Below are positions 16,284-25,300 of a stretch of 57,897 nucleotides of DNA, one piece after another. Made by a program: the position numbers and the translations under genes. Positions within the stretch are counted from its first letter, which is position 1. Every line of letters begins with the position of its first letter. A model generated the notes under the pieces. It saw nothing but the letters and a program-made list of their open reading frames with translations, made no database searches and was not told where the DNA came from. The DNA is taken from positions 1-57,897 of IMG/VR virus record IMGVR_UViG_3300044640_000504; one strand, written 5' to 3'. The DNA is from a virus.

Positions 16284-18575
16284 TTATAGATTTTTAATTC
16301 TTATCACCGATGTATAATTTCCCCAAACATCTGCCGTAAATTCGTAATTTGATTTAGTTGGTAAACGGAAAGTAAACGTATCCTTTGTGTATCCATTATT
16401 AAATCCGTTAAATATCAATACTAATGCTTCAGTACCATCCGTTGATAATTTGTATCTACATATTGGTCTAGCGTTATTGTAAAGTGATACTGGGTAGTTT
16501 TGTGTACCGCTAGTCCAAGAACCACCACCAATAGATAAATCAGGAACTAACCATTCAGTATTTGCAGATATAATATCTTCATTTTGTTTAGCGTGTAAGT
16601 ATCCCACATATGCCCAATCCAAAGAACTCTTACCCAACCAAGTGGTATCACCCCACTTTGCATCAAACGTATCATCACTTAATGATGAGTTTTCTCTATC
16701 CAAACGAGCAGTACCAATTTCTTCACCAACAACGGATTGATACCACATAAATAAACCATCCGCATAACACATAGACCATACTCCCATAGCATACATTAAT
16801 GATGGGCAAGCTTCTAATCGGTTACGGTCTGTAAATCGTAGTGATTTATTTATATTTACTTCTTTTCTTGCCATTCCAAAATCAGAACCTTCTATTGGTT
16901 CTTGCTTATACCAAAAATAAGAAACTGCTAATCTATCATGACTAGGTCCCAATATTTCATCTAACATTTTTTTAGTAATATCGGTATTATGTACGATTGA
17001 ATACACGTGAAATGCAGATTCCATTCTGAATTGGTAATTAGTAACATAGTGATACTTATAATTTTCCAATGCACCCTTAAACCAAGGATAGTATAAACCC
17101 GTTTGGGAATATGTAATTGTATCATTTATATAATAGTCGTGATAATCCGAATATAATCTAGTAGATGTAATAGAATTACCTGGTTCCATTGATTCCCAAC
17201 CAAAACCAGCAGCACCTGTGTAACGTGATTGATAAATACCATTTCCATAATTTGAAAATTGAGGAGTTACCCAATCAATATATAAAGGTGTATTATCATT
17301 TTTTAAAGCTTGAGCCTTTGCTAAAGCATTATTAAAACATTCATTCCAAACAGCCCCCGCCTCTTCGATAAATAATGCGGGTGATAGGTGTTCAAAATCG
17401 TACTCAAAATGTATAGCGTTAAATGGAACACTTTCCACAAAATATCCTAACATTCTACCCGTCAAACCTTCACCCTCTGTTCCACTCCCCCATGCAGTTG
17501 TCCATTGATATGGGTTTGCTTGTGCGTATGTATAAGTAAAACCTCCACCATTATAGGTCCAACTACTACGACTTGCCTCCGATACACCATGTGCCAATAA
17601 TAGTGCAGTTGTTCTGTGTTGCCACATTTCACTTAAATCCACAGTAGCAAAGTCAACACCCCAAGCGTATGCTACTGCACCTCTAAAGATTAAATCACCA
17701 TCAAAATGTAATCTTTTATCTTTGGGAATTTGTTGATTATATCCCCATTGCGTATTTATATCTGTTGATTCAGATATACCTTTATTTAATCGTGTGGATG
17801 TTCTTACCGCGTGGGAACCTGTATATAATATATCCATCAAAGGTACGGCCATATCTACCCATTTTTTATCTGCTCCCTTTTCATTTTGTATAGGAGTAAT
17901 ATCCGGCATTCTTCTAAAATAAGACGGTTCATTATGTGTTATGTTGGGTATCCAATAATCTGGTCTAAAAAAATAAGTTTTATTTCCAACTATATCTTGT
18001 CTATCTACATCTGGTGCCAAATGTATAATTGCAGTTGTAGTATTTATACCATCATCTCCCCCAACAAATGCATTGTTAGCATACTGACCAGTAACTAAAC
18101 GTAAATCATAACCTTTCATTGCGGATAAGTCAATATTTGTAATAGATGATGAATAAATTGTACCAACATCTATAATCCACGCTTTGGGATTGTTGTATTG
18201 TCTTGATTCCCAAACTGCATCTGTTAGTAATGAGCCACTTAAAGATAAAGATGTTCCACCTACACTTGAAGTATTTGCTATTAAATTATCACCATCTTTT
18301 AATCTATCCTCTACCCAACTTGCATCTGTACCCTGCATTAGTTCTTGTGGTTCACCTGTCATTTTACCATCATTTCCGATTGTAATATAATAACTTAAAT
18401 AGTTGGTAGGTATCACATAGTTACCGGCGGGGGCTAGTGTAGTTTTTGCTTCGTTTGTATAGAATATTGTATTTAAATCCAAAGATGTATTACTTGCATA
18501 TAATTTAATAGATGCGTTTTCTGCTCTTGGATTTATTAGTTTTGCTCTTGCGTCACTTAATGATGAGTATGCCAT
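16284..18575 (-). CDS. Tail spike or adhesin, paralogue 1 of 3
   Basis: This 763-residue protein is the last of three tandem paralogues. The shared N-terminus (about 1-90) has ARAKLINPRAENAS, then FYTNEAKTTLAPAGNYVIPT. The shared middle holds a [Y/L]W..[Q/H]EP motif (here YFWYKQEPIEGSDF) and VWSMCYADGLFMW. The shared end is GYTKDTFTFRLPTK...WGNYTSVIRI. The Glu after Trp and the later acidic, aromatic strand resemble clan A glycosidase barrels, so a glycan-cleaving spike is possible, but I cannot prove the fold. It lacks the extra C-terminal domain of paralogue 2. No signal peptide is present, as expected for a virion protein. Confidence 0.7.
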   Translation of the reverse strand: MAYSSLSDARAKLINPRAENASIKLYASNTSLDLNTIFYTNEAKTTLAPAGNYVIPTNYLSYYITIGNDGKMTGEPQELMQGTDASWVEDRLKDGDNLIANTSSVGGTSLSLSGSLLTDAVWESRQYNNPKAWIIDVGTIYSSSITNIDLSAMKGYDLRLVTGQYANNAFVGGDDGINTTTAIIHLAPDVDRQDIVGNKTYFFRPDYWIPNITHNEPSYFRRMPDITPIQNEKGADKKWVDMAVPLMDILYTGSHAVRTSTRLNKGISESTDINTQWGYNQQIPKDKRLHFDGDLIFRGAVAYAWGVDFATVDLSEMWQHRTTALLLAHGVSEASRSSWTYNGGGFTYTYAQANPYQWTTAWGSGTEGEGLTGRMLGYFVESVPFNAIHFEYDFEHLSPALFIEEAGAVWNECFNNALAKAQALKNDNTPLYIDWVTPQFSNYGNGIYQSRYTGAAGFGWESMEPGNSITSTRLYSDYHDYYINDTITYSQTGLYYPWFKGALENYKYHYVTNYQFRMESAFHVYSIVHNTDITKKMLDEILGPSHDRLAVSYFWYKQEPIEGSDFGMARKEVNINKSLRFTDRNRLEACPSLMYAMGVWSMCYADGLFMWYQSVVGEEIGTARLDRENSSLSDDTFDAKWGDTTWLGKSSLDWAYVGYLHAKQNEDIISANTEWLVPDLSIGGGSWTSGTQNYPVSLYNNARPICRYKLSTDGTEALVLIFNGFNNGYTKDTFTFRLPTKSNYEFTADVWGNYTSVIRIKNL

Positions 18576-18591
18576 AATTTTATTTTAATTA

Positions 18592-21381
18592 TTATCCAAT
18601 TAGTGTATAATAAACTCCCGAACCATATATACCCGTTGTGCAATTAACATAACTACCACTTGCATTCAACTGAATCGTAACGTATATGTTTGTATTATCA
18701 CTTATAGATTGTGTATATGGACTACATCCAAATGAACCAGTATTAGTTTCACCATATCTTGCTGATAAATTACTACCCGTTACATCGGTAGGATAATATG
18801 AAATAGTTGAGCCCGATGTTATTTTCATTGAACCCATATTTACATAAGTTGAGCTAGATACAGATGAACCGGTCATATAACTTGATGTTATATCTGCGTA
18901 AATATCATTTGAGCTCCAATATATTTTAGAATTATTATATTCCGGAGATACACTACCACTAACTCTTGCAAAGAATGTTAAAGTTCGTTGGTTTGGAGCT
19001 GATATATTTCTAATTCGTATTACCGATGTATAATTACCCCAAGTATCTACTAAATATTCTTTATTATCCTCTGTTGGTAATCTTACTCTATGTGTTTCTT
19101 TTGTATATCCATTATTATACGGACTTATAACTAACATCAATGCTTCCGAACCATCATCTGATAATTTATATTTAACTATTGGTGCTCTTAAATAATATAA
19201 AAATACAGGATAATTCTTTTCACCAGTCAACCACTCACTATTCCAATAAGTTTCGGCTTTTTCCCAAACCGTACTTGCCGCTATTATATCTTTATGTTGT
19301 AATACTTGCCAATATCCAATATAGTACCAATCCCAACTCCCATTACTACGAGAACGAGTTTCACCATATGCACCAATTGTTTTGTAAAATACTTGATTTT
19401 CAGTACCATCGTATCCAAAATAGTTTTGCCAATAATTTATAGATTCAGGTTCTTCTCCTTGTGTATATGATTCCCAACACCAACTTCCATCTGCGTACGC
19501 CATAGACCATACCGCTTGCGATTGTATAGTAGATGGTGCAGGTTGAGGACGATACCAACCATTATTAGCGCCAGTCCAATCGGTATAAATTCTTTCAAAA
19601 TAAAAATCGGAAGCATCTATCGGTTCTTGAAATTGCCAAAAATAACCCATAGCTCTAGCATTACCAGCAACGGTTGGACCAAATAACTCTAATAACAGTT
19701 TTTTAGTAACATCGTAACTATGTACCAATCCGTATGCTCTCCAAGCTTCTTTTCCTAAATTTTGATAATTAGTTACATAATGTCTATTTATAGCATCTCC
19801 GGCGCCAGCATAAAATGCAGTTACCCTTGCTCCCAACGCAGTATAATCTACACTTTGACTTGTATAGTAATTATTATAATCATAATATAGAGTATTATTT
19901 CTTAATTGAGTAAGAGATTGGTTGTTACTAGCGTTATTTGCATCATCCCAACCACCGTACCAACCGGGTGCATATATGCCACCGGCATAATTACTTAATT
20001 TAGGAATAAAACCATTTGGGTCTGAATATGCAAAGTAATTGTTAGCTTGGGCGTAAACTTTACAAGCATCTATACATTTTTTAAAGGCCAATCCACAATT
20101 ATAACTATCTGCACCAGCTCCTGAAAAATATTCAAAATCAAATTCGCGTATATAACTATTACCATTTTGGTTAAACAATCCCAATAAATTATTAGCGGGA
20201 GAATGGTTTCCTCCGTTTGTACCTGAATTAATTTCCCAAGTCCATTGATATGGGTTTATAGTAGAATATTTAATACCGTGAGGACTATAACCATCTTGCC
20301 AAGTAGCATTATCAACTACCAAAGATTCCATCATTGCAGCACATCTCCAAGTATCTTCCTCTCGTAAATCAATTGCTCTTCCTATGATAAATCCTACGGA
20401 ATCTCTAATAAAAAAATCATTATCAAATACTAATCTATTGGCTGGGTTTGTAAAAGTTTCTTCATACTCCGTTCCATATGGGTATTGTGCAAATCCAGCT
20501 TGAACTAGCGTTGTCACACATTTCTTTCTTCTAGTCGATATACGTCTAACTCTGTTTTGAGAACCCAAACCAGGACTTTTATATATTAAATCTCCCAAAG
20601 GAGTACCCATATCAATAAATTCTTTTACTGAACCTGAATTATCTATTATTGGTAATGTATCTGGTAATCTTCTAAAAAATGAACTATACTCATAATTGTA
20701 AGATGGTATAAAATAATCTGGTCTAAATGTATAAGTTATACTACCAGTTGTTACTACACGATTTGGGTCAGCAGCTAAATGAACAATTGCACTTGTTTGT
20801 GTACGGTCTTTAAAACCAGGACCTGATGGTTGTCCTCTCCAAGTTCTACCACTAGTTACCCAATTACCACAAGTTATCTTTACTTCGTATCCTTTCATAT
20901 CCGAAAGGTTTATATTTTCTAACGAAGAAGACCTGTAAATACCCATATCAACTTGCCATACTTTATATGAACCATCTTCTGGTTGTTGGGTATGCCATAT
21001 AGTATCGGTAAGTAATAAACTAGAGGTATTTAAAACCATTGCAGTACCACCACCATTTATATAACTCCAAGGGTAATTTGCTATCTTTACACCACCACTA
21101 TTTATAGTATCATCTACCCAACTTGTATCCATACTACCGGTCATTACTTCCAATGGTTGAGTTACCATTCTACCATCTGAACCTAATGTTACATAATATG
21201 ATTTGTAATGAGTTGGAATTACATAATTCCCAGCTGGTGCTAAAACCGATTTGGATGCATTTGTATAAAAGATAGTTCCCACCGTAAAGAAATTATCACT
21301 ACCATATAATATGGATGAACTATGTTCTTGCGTTGGGTCTATCAATCTTGCTCTAGCTTCTGTTATATTTGCGAATGCCAT
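18592..21381 (-). CDS. Tail spike or adhesin, paralogue 2 of 3, with added C-terminal domain
   Basis: This 929-residue protein shares the paralogue architecture: an N-terminal module with SKSVLAPAGNYVIPTHYKS, a middle with YFWQFQEPIDASDF and VWSMAYADGSWCWES, and GYTKETHRVRLPT...WGNYTSVIRIRN. It then carries about 130 extra residues (FFARVSGSVSP...SSSTYVNMG...GSTISYYPTD...YYTLIG). That tail is clearly related to the C-terminus of the different protein encoded at 23898-25268. The gene starts 2 bases after paralogue 3 ends. It is probably a receptor-binding or glycan-active spike, with the added module changing or extending binding. Confidence 0.7.
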   Translation of the reverse strand: MAFANITEARARLIDPTQEHSSSILYGSDNFFTVGTIFYTNASKSVLAPAGNYVIPTHYKSYYVTLGSDGRMVTQPLEVMTGSMDTSWVDDTINSGGVKIANYPWSYINGGGTAMVLNTSSLLLTDTIWHTQQPEDGSYKVWQVDMGIYRSSSLENINLSDMKGYEVKITCGNWVTSGRTWRGQPSGPGFKDRTQTSAIVHLAADPNRVVTTGSITYTFRPDYFIPSYNYEYSSFFRRLPDTLPIIDNSGSVKEFIDMGTPLGDLIYKSPGLGSQNRVRRISTRRKKCVTTLVQAGFAQYPYGTEYEETFTNPANRLVFDNDFFIRDSVGFIIGRAIDLREEDTWRCAAMMESLVVDNATWQDGYSPHGIKYSTINPYQWTWEINSGTNGGNHSPANNLLGLFNQNGNSYIREFDFEYFSGAGADSYNCGLAFKKCIDACKVYAQANNYFAYSDPNGFIPKLSNYAGGIYAPGWYGGWDDANNASNNQSLTQLRNNTLYYDYNNYYTSQSVDYTALGARVTAFYAGAGDAINRHYVTNYQNLGKEAWRAYGLVHSYDVTKKLLLELFGPTVAGNARAMGYFWQFQEPIDASDFYFERIYTDWTGANNGWYRPQPAPSTIQSQAVWSMAYADGSWCWESYTQGEEPESINYWQNYFGYDGTENQVFYKTIGAYGETRSRSNGSWDWYYIGYWQVLQHKDIIAASTVWEKAETYWNSEWLTGEKNYPVFLYYLRAPIVKYKLSDDGSEALMLVISPYNNGYTKETHRVRLPTEDNKEYLVDTWGNYTSVIRIRNISAPNQRTLTFFARVSGSVSPEYNNSKIYWSSNDIYADITSSYMTGSSVSSSTYVNMGSMKITSGSTISYYPTDVTGSNLSARYGETNTGSFGCSPYTQSISDNTNIYVTIQLNASGSYVNCTTGIYGSGVYYTLIG

Positions 21382-21382
21382 T

Positions 21383-23893
21383 TTATAAATCTTTAATTCT
21401 TATTACCGAAGTATAATTACCCCAAGTACTTACTAATATTTCTTTGTTTGCTTTAGTTGGTAATCTTAAACTAAAATCAGTTTTAGTGTATCCAATATTA
21501 CAAGCGTTTTGAGTTATAAGAAGAGCTTCCGTTCCATCTGCGGATAATTTATATGCGGATATTGGAGCATCTCTATTATATAGATATACTGGATTATTAT
21601 ACTTTCCGGTTTTCCATTCACCATTCCAATAAACTTCTGGTTTTACCCAAGGCGTATTTGCTTCTATAATATCTTTATGTTGTAATACTTGGAAATAACC
21701 AATGTATAACCAATCCATAGGACTATTAGCATGGTCACCAGTATCCCCGTACATAGCGTTGATATTACCAGTTACACTACTATCTTCCAATCCATTCCAA
21801 CCATAATAATTTGCCCAATATTTAAATGCATCTTTATCTTCATCTTGTCCTATTGAACCACCATCCCACATAAATAAACCATCTGCATAAGCCATACACC
21901 AGACTGCGTATGATTGAAAAACGGATGGAGCTATATATGCCCTAGAACCCGCATTCCCACCAGTACCAGGTAAATATCCCCCATAATTTGTACCATTCCT
22001 TACATATGTTAAATCGGCGCCAGCTACCGGTTCATGTCTTCTCCATAAATATCCAGCACATTGCATGGTTGAGGCCGTTGCCTCATTATAGGTTGTATCT
22101 ATTACTTTCCTTGCTACATCATAATTGTAAACTAAAGAATATGTAAACCATTGTGGAGCCGCATCGTTAAAGTAATTTGTTACAAAGCAATATTTAACAT
22201 ATTCACCAAAACCTTGCCATAACCCATAATCCCCAACTGCTTGGTCTATTGTCCAAGTCCCATTTGTAACAAATTTATCATAGCGTTCAAATAATTTATA
22301 ATTTTCATTTACATTTGAACCAGTAGAAAAATAAAACCAACCATCACCTACGGCTCCGTATTTGCCTCTATTATCTATTCCACCACCATAATAAGACCAT
22401 TTTGGGAAACGTTCTTTATTTGGTATTTGACCAGTTGCAATTCCATATGCAACTACACTATCATAACATCTCTTTAATGCATACCCAACATAATAATCGT
22501 TAGTTCCATTATATACCTCAAAATCTTCTTGTATGTGGTCTGCTAAATATAAATTTGCAGATGTTGCATCGTAACCACCAGGTTTTCCCAAATAAGTACA
22601 TAGTTGATTTGCAGGTCCTTCGCTTTGATAAGCAGTTCCAGAGTTTATTTCAGTAGTCCAATGGTATGGATTTACATAATTATATCTAAATCCTGAATAA
22701 CTACCGTTTTCCCAAGTAAAATTATCTACAAATAATGAAATCATCATAGCCGGTATTTCCATACCATTTGGCCAAGATGGAATACCAGGAACTGCTCTTT
22801 GCATTGCGTTTCTAATTGGAAAATCTCCACCAAAAACCATTTTTCCAACACCACTACTAGCTTCATCAAAATCAGGTTCGGTGTACCAATTGAGTTCCAA
22901 ATCCATAATCTTTTTTGTTGAAACTCTTTGCTTTTCAGTTATTCCTTGATTTTTCCAAGTCTGTATTCTCCAATCTACATTTTTTGAATATGGGGGTGTT
23001 CCATTACTTAATGGTGTTATATCGGCAAGAGGTAGTGACATATCACTAAATAATTTTTGCTTTCCAAACTTATCTTTTATATGATTTACTTTTGGCATTC
23101 TTCTTATAATGGTTGATGCCTCATAGTTTTCATTTGCATACCAGTAATCTGGTTTAAATGTATAAGTTAAACTCCCAGTTGTTACTACTCTATATGGGTC
23201 ATCTGCTAAATGAATTACACCTTGAACTATACTATTTAATGTATATCCGGGTGATGTATCTGGAGTACCACTTAAATTTTCGTTTCTATTACTACCAGTA
23301 TGGTATTCACCATTTATTACACGAAGGTCATATCCCTTCATATCTGTAATATCTATGGATTTTAATGAACGAGATACAAATGCATTATTACCAGAACCAC
23401 CTGCTGAATGTAATTTTCCATTTTCTATTACAAATGATTTAAATGCACCATTTGCATCCGGTCTTACATATGTTGTATCCCAATAATCATCCGTTACATA
23501 AATTCTACCTTGTGCGGATTGTGATAATGATAATTTCATCCCACACCATTGAAAATAACCACCATTACCATCGGAACGAGAACAAGTTAAATCCATTTTA
23601 GCTGAACCACTATATCCCGTACAATCTGTCCAGTTTGTATCAAAACTACCCGTCATTAACTCTAATGGTTGTGTTGTAAATCTCCCATTAGAACCCAACG
23701 TTGCGTAGTATGTTTTAAAGTGTGTGGGGATTACATAATTACCAGCAGGTGCTAACACAGATTTAGATGCATCTGTATAAAATGTTGTACCCAATGTAAA
23801 AAAATTATCACTAGCATAAAGTATAGAGCCACTATTATCTAATCTAGGATTAGTAATCCTGTCTTTTGCTTGAATGTACGATGAATACCCCAT
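21383..23893 (-). CDS. Tail spike or adhesin, paralogue 3 of 3
   Basis: This 836-residue protein is the first-transcribed of the three paralogues. It has the common N-terminus (AKDRITNPRLDNSGSILYAS, SVLAPAGNYVIPTHFK), an insertion of about 40 residues near 95-150 relative to paralogue 1, the middle motif GYLWRRHEPVAGADL, WCMAYADGLFMWDGG, and the common end (FSLRLPTKANKEILVSTWGN then YTSVIRIKDL). The acidic residue after the DGLFMW segment differs between copies. It lies five bases after the jelly-roll-like protein gene. A receptor-binding spike is inferred; enzymatic activity is possible but unproven. Confidence 0.7.
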   Translation of the reverse strand: MGYSSYIQAKDRITNPRLDNSGSILYASDNFFTLGTTFYTDASKSVLAPAGNYVIPTHFKTYYATLGSNGRFTTQPLELMTGSFDTNWTDCTGYSGSAKMDLTCSRSDGNGGYFQWCGMKLSLSQSAQGRIYVTDDYWDTTYVRPDANGAFKSFVIENGKLHSAGGSGNNAFVSRSLKSIDITDMKGYDLRVINGEYHTGSNRNENLSGTPDTSPGYTLNSIVQGVIHLADDPYRVVTTGSLTYTFKPDYWYANENYEASTIIRRMPKVNHIKDKFGKQKLFSDMSLPLADITPLSNGTPPYSKNVDWRIQTWKNQGITEKQRVSTKKIMDLELNWYTEPDFDEASSGVGKMVFGGDFPIRNAMQRAVPGIPSWPNGMEIPAMMISLFVDNFTWENGSYSGFRYNYVNPYHWTTEINSGTAYQSEGPANQLCTYLGKPGGYDATSANLYLADHIQEDFEVYNGTNDYYVGYALKRCYDSVVAYGIATGQIPNKERFPKWSYYGGGIDNRGKYGAVGDGWFYFSTGSNVNENYKLFERYDKFVTNGTWTIDQAVGDYGLWQGFGEYVKYCFVTNYFNDAAPQWFTYSLVYNYDVARKVIDTTYNEATASTMQCAGYLWRRHEPVAGADLTYVRNGTNYGGYLPGTGGNAGSRAYIAPSVFQSYAVWCMAYADGLFMWDGGSIGQDEDKDAFKYWANYYGWNGLEDSSVTGNINAMYGDTGDHANSPMDWLYIGYFQVLQHKDIIEANTPWVKPEVYWNGEWKTGKYNNPVYLYNRDAPISAYKLSADGTEALLITQNACNIGYTKTDFSLRLPTKANKEILVSTWGNYTSVIRIKDL

Positions 23894-23897
23894 AATA

Positions 23898-25268
23898 TTA
23901 AACTCCTGTTAATGTATAGTATATACCAGGCCCAAATACTTCGGTGCAAGAAACATAAGCACCACTACTATCTATTGGGATTGTTACATGTACATCTATA
24001 TTAGAACCAACAATTGAATTAGCTGCGCCACATATAAATGAACCCGTACAATTTTGCGTATAACACGCTGATATGTTAGTACCAGCATTATTTGTTGCAA
24101 AGTATGATATGGTTGAACCAGTTGTTAAAGTTACAACTCCCATATTTACATAAGTAGATGAAGATACAGCCGAACCAGATAAATATCCAGATGTAGTAGT
24201 TGCAAATATATCATTATTCGTATTCCAAAATATTTTAGGATTTGTATTAGTAGGTGATACACTACCACTAACTCTTGCGTAAAATGTAACGGTTTGTTGT
24301 GCGGATTGTACAGGAGAACTCAATGTAAATCCAAAGTTTGTATTACCCAATGGTGATTCAACAATTACTATTGAACCAGTTACCGTTGATAATTTATTAA
24401 AACTTGCACTTCCAGCTGCCGAACCTGATATTCCATTTATTTTACCACGTCTTTTTAGAGCTCTGTTATGAATAGTACTACCTCTAAATCCAGTATCAAT
24501 TACATTAGAACCAGAGTATTGAACTATAAATCTATCAGGTAATTCACCCGAATCATAAGTAAGTGTAACTGCACCAAATGTTGTTCCTAAATCTACTGAA
24601 TATGAATACGAACCAGTTACCCCACCTAAATATTTAACCTCCGCAACATCTGCTGCCAATGTAGTTAGAGAACCAGTTGCTGGTAAATTATATTGAGATG
24701 TATATGTATAAAAATCGTTTGGAGCATCTTCGTGATAATAATATGCTTCAGGTATTGGAAATGTTGTTCTATCAGGACCAGCCAATCCACCATACGCAGA
24801 TGAAACAAATGCAAAACAAGAACACAATTCACCATAAGATGCACTATATAATACTAAATTTCCATTTATTATCATTTCAGCACCACGTGGTAAGAATGCA
24901 TCTACACTTGATGAGTAAGCAGCTGCTACGGATGCATATCCAACACCCTGTTGTTGTTGGACCATCCACCATTTTTCGTGAAATCTTCTTGCTTTGAATG
25001 GTACATTTGGTCCTAATACAGACCAATAACCCAACACTAACCCATCATATAATCTACCACAATTTGCAGATGCGGATGTATCATTGTATCCACCAAACTC
25101 ACCAATAGTTACTGGATATGTATCGTTTATATCCGGTGCTCCGGTTAGATTGACATTCTTATATACATCATTTTGAGCTGCAGTTAATGAAAACGAACTA
25201 GCTGTCAATGACATTTCTGTCCGTATGTCCCCTAATGATATTTTTGAACCTGATGATGGTAAAGGCAT
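23898..25268 (-). CDS. Phage tail adhesin-like protein with modular C-terminus
   Basis: This 456-residue protein begins with the short N-terminal module common in phage tail proteins (MPLPSSGSKISLGDIRTEMS, then TIGEFGGYND). The middle (about 225-335) is a beta-rich module with VDLGTTFGAVTLTYDSGELP and DRFIVQYSGSNVIDTGFRGS, seen in many phage fibre proteins and probably a jelly-roll fold. The last 130 residues match the C-terminal domain of the 18592-21381 spike. It is the first gene downstream of the glycosyltransferase operon and has its own late-promoter motif. The role is probably receptor binding. Confidence 0.7.
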   Translation of the reverse strand: MPLPSSGSKISLGDIRTEMSLTASSFSLTAAQNDVYKNVNLTGAPDINDTYPVTIGEFGGYNDTSASANCGRLYDGLVLGYWSVLGPNVPFKARRFHEKWWMVQQQQGVGYASVAAAYSSSVDAFLPRGAEMIINGNLVLYSASYGELCSCFAFVSSAYGGLAGPDRTTFPIPEAYYYHEDAPNDFYTYTSQYNLPATGSLTTLAADVAEVKYLGGVTGSYSYSVDLGTTFGAVTLTYDSGELPDRFIVQYSGSNVIDTGFRGSTIHNRALKRRGKINGISGSAAGSASFNKLSTVTGSIVIVESPLGNTNFGFTLSSPVQSAQQTVTFYARVSGSVSPTNTNPKIFWNTNNDIFATTTSGYLSGSAVSSSTYVNMGVVTLTTGSTISYFATNNAGTNISACYTQNCTGSFICGAANSIVGSNIDVHVTIPIDSSGAYVSCTEVFGPGIYYTLTGV

Positions 25269-25291
25269 ATATAAAAGTATTATTCAACTAA

Positions 25292-25300
25292 TATAAATAT
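25292..25300 (-). promoter_or_regulatory. Late-promoter-like motif
   Basis: ATATTTATA on the coding strand 23 bases upstream of the ATG at 25268. It marks the start of the spike operon and overlaps the stop of the heptosyltransferase-like gene. Confidence 0.6.
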
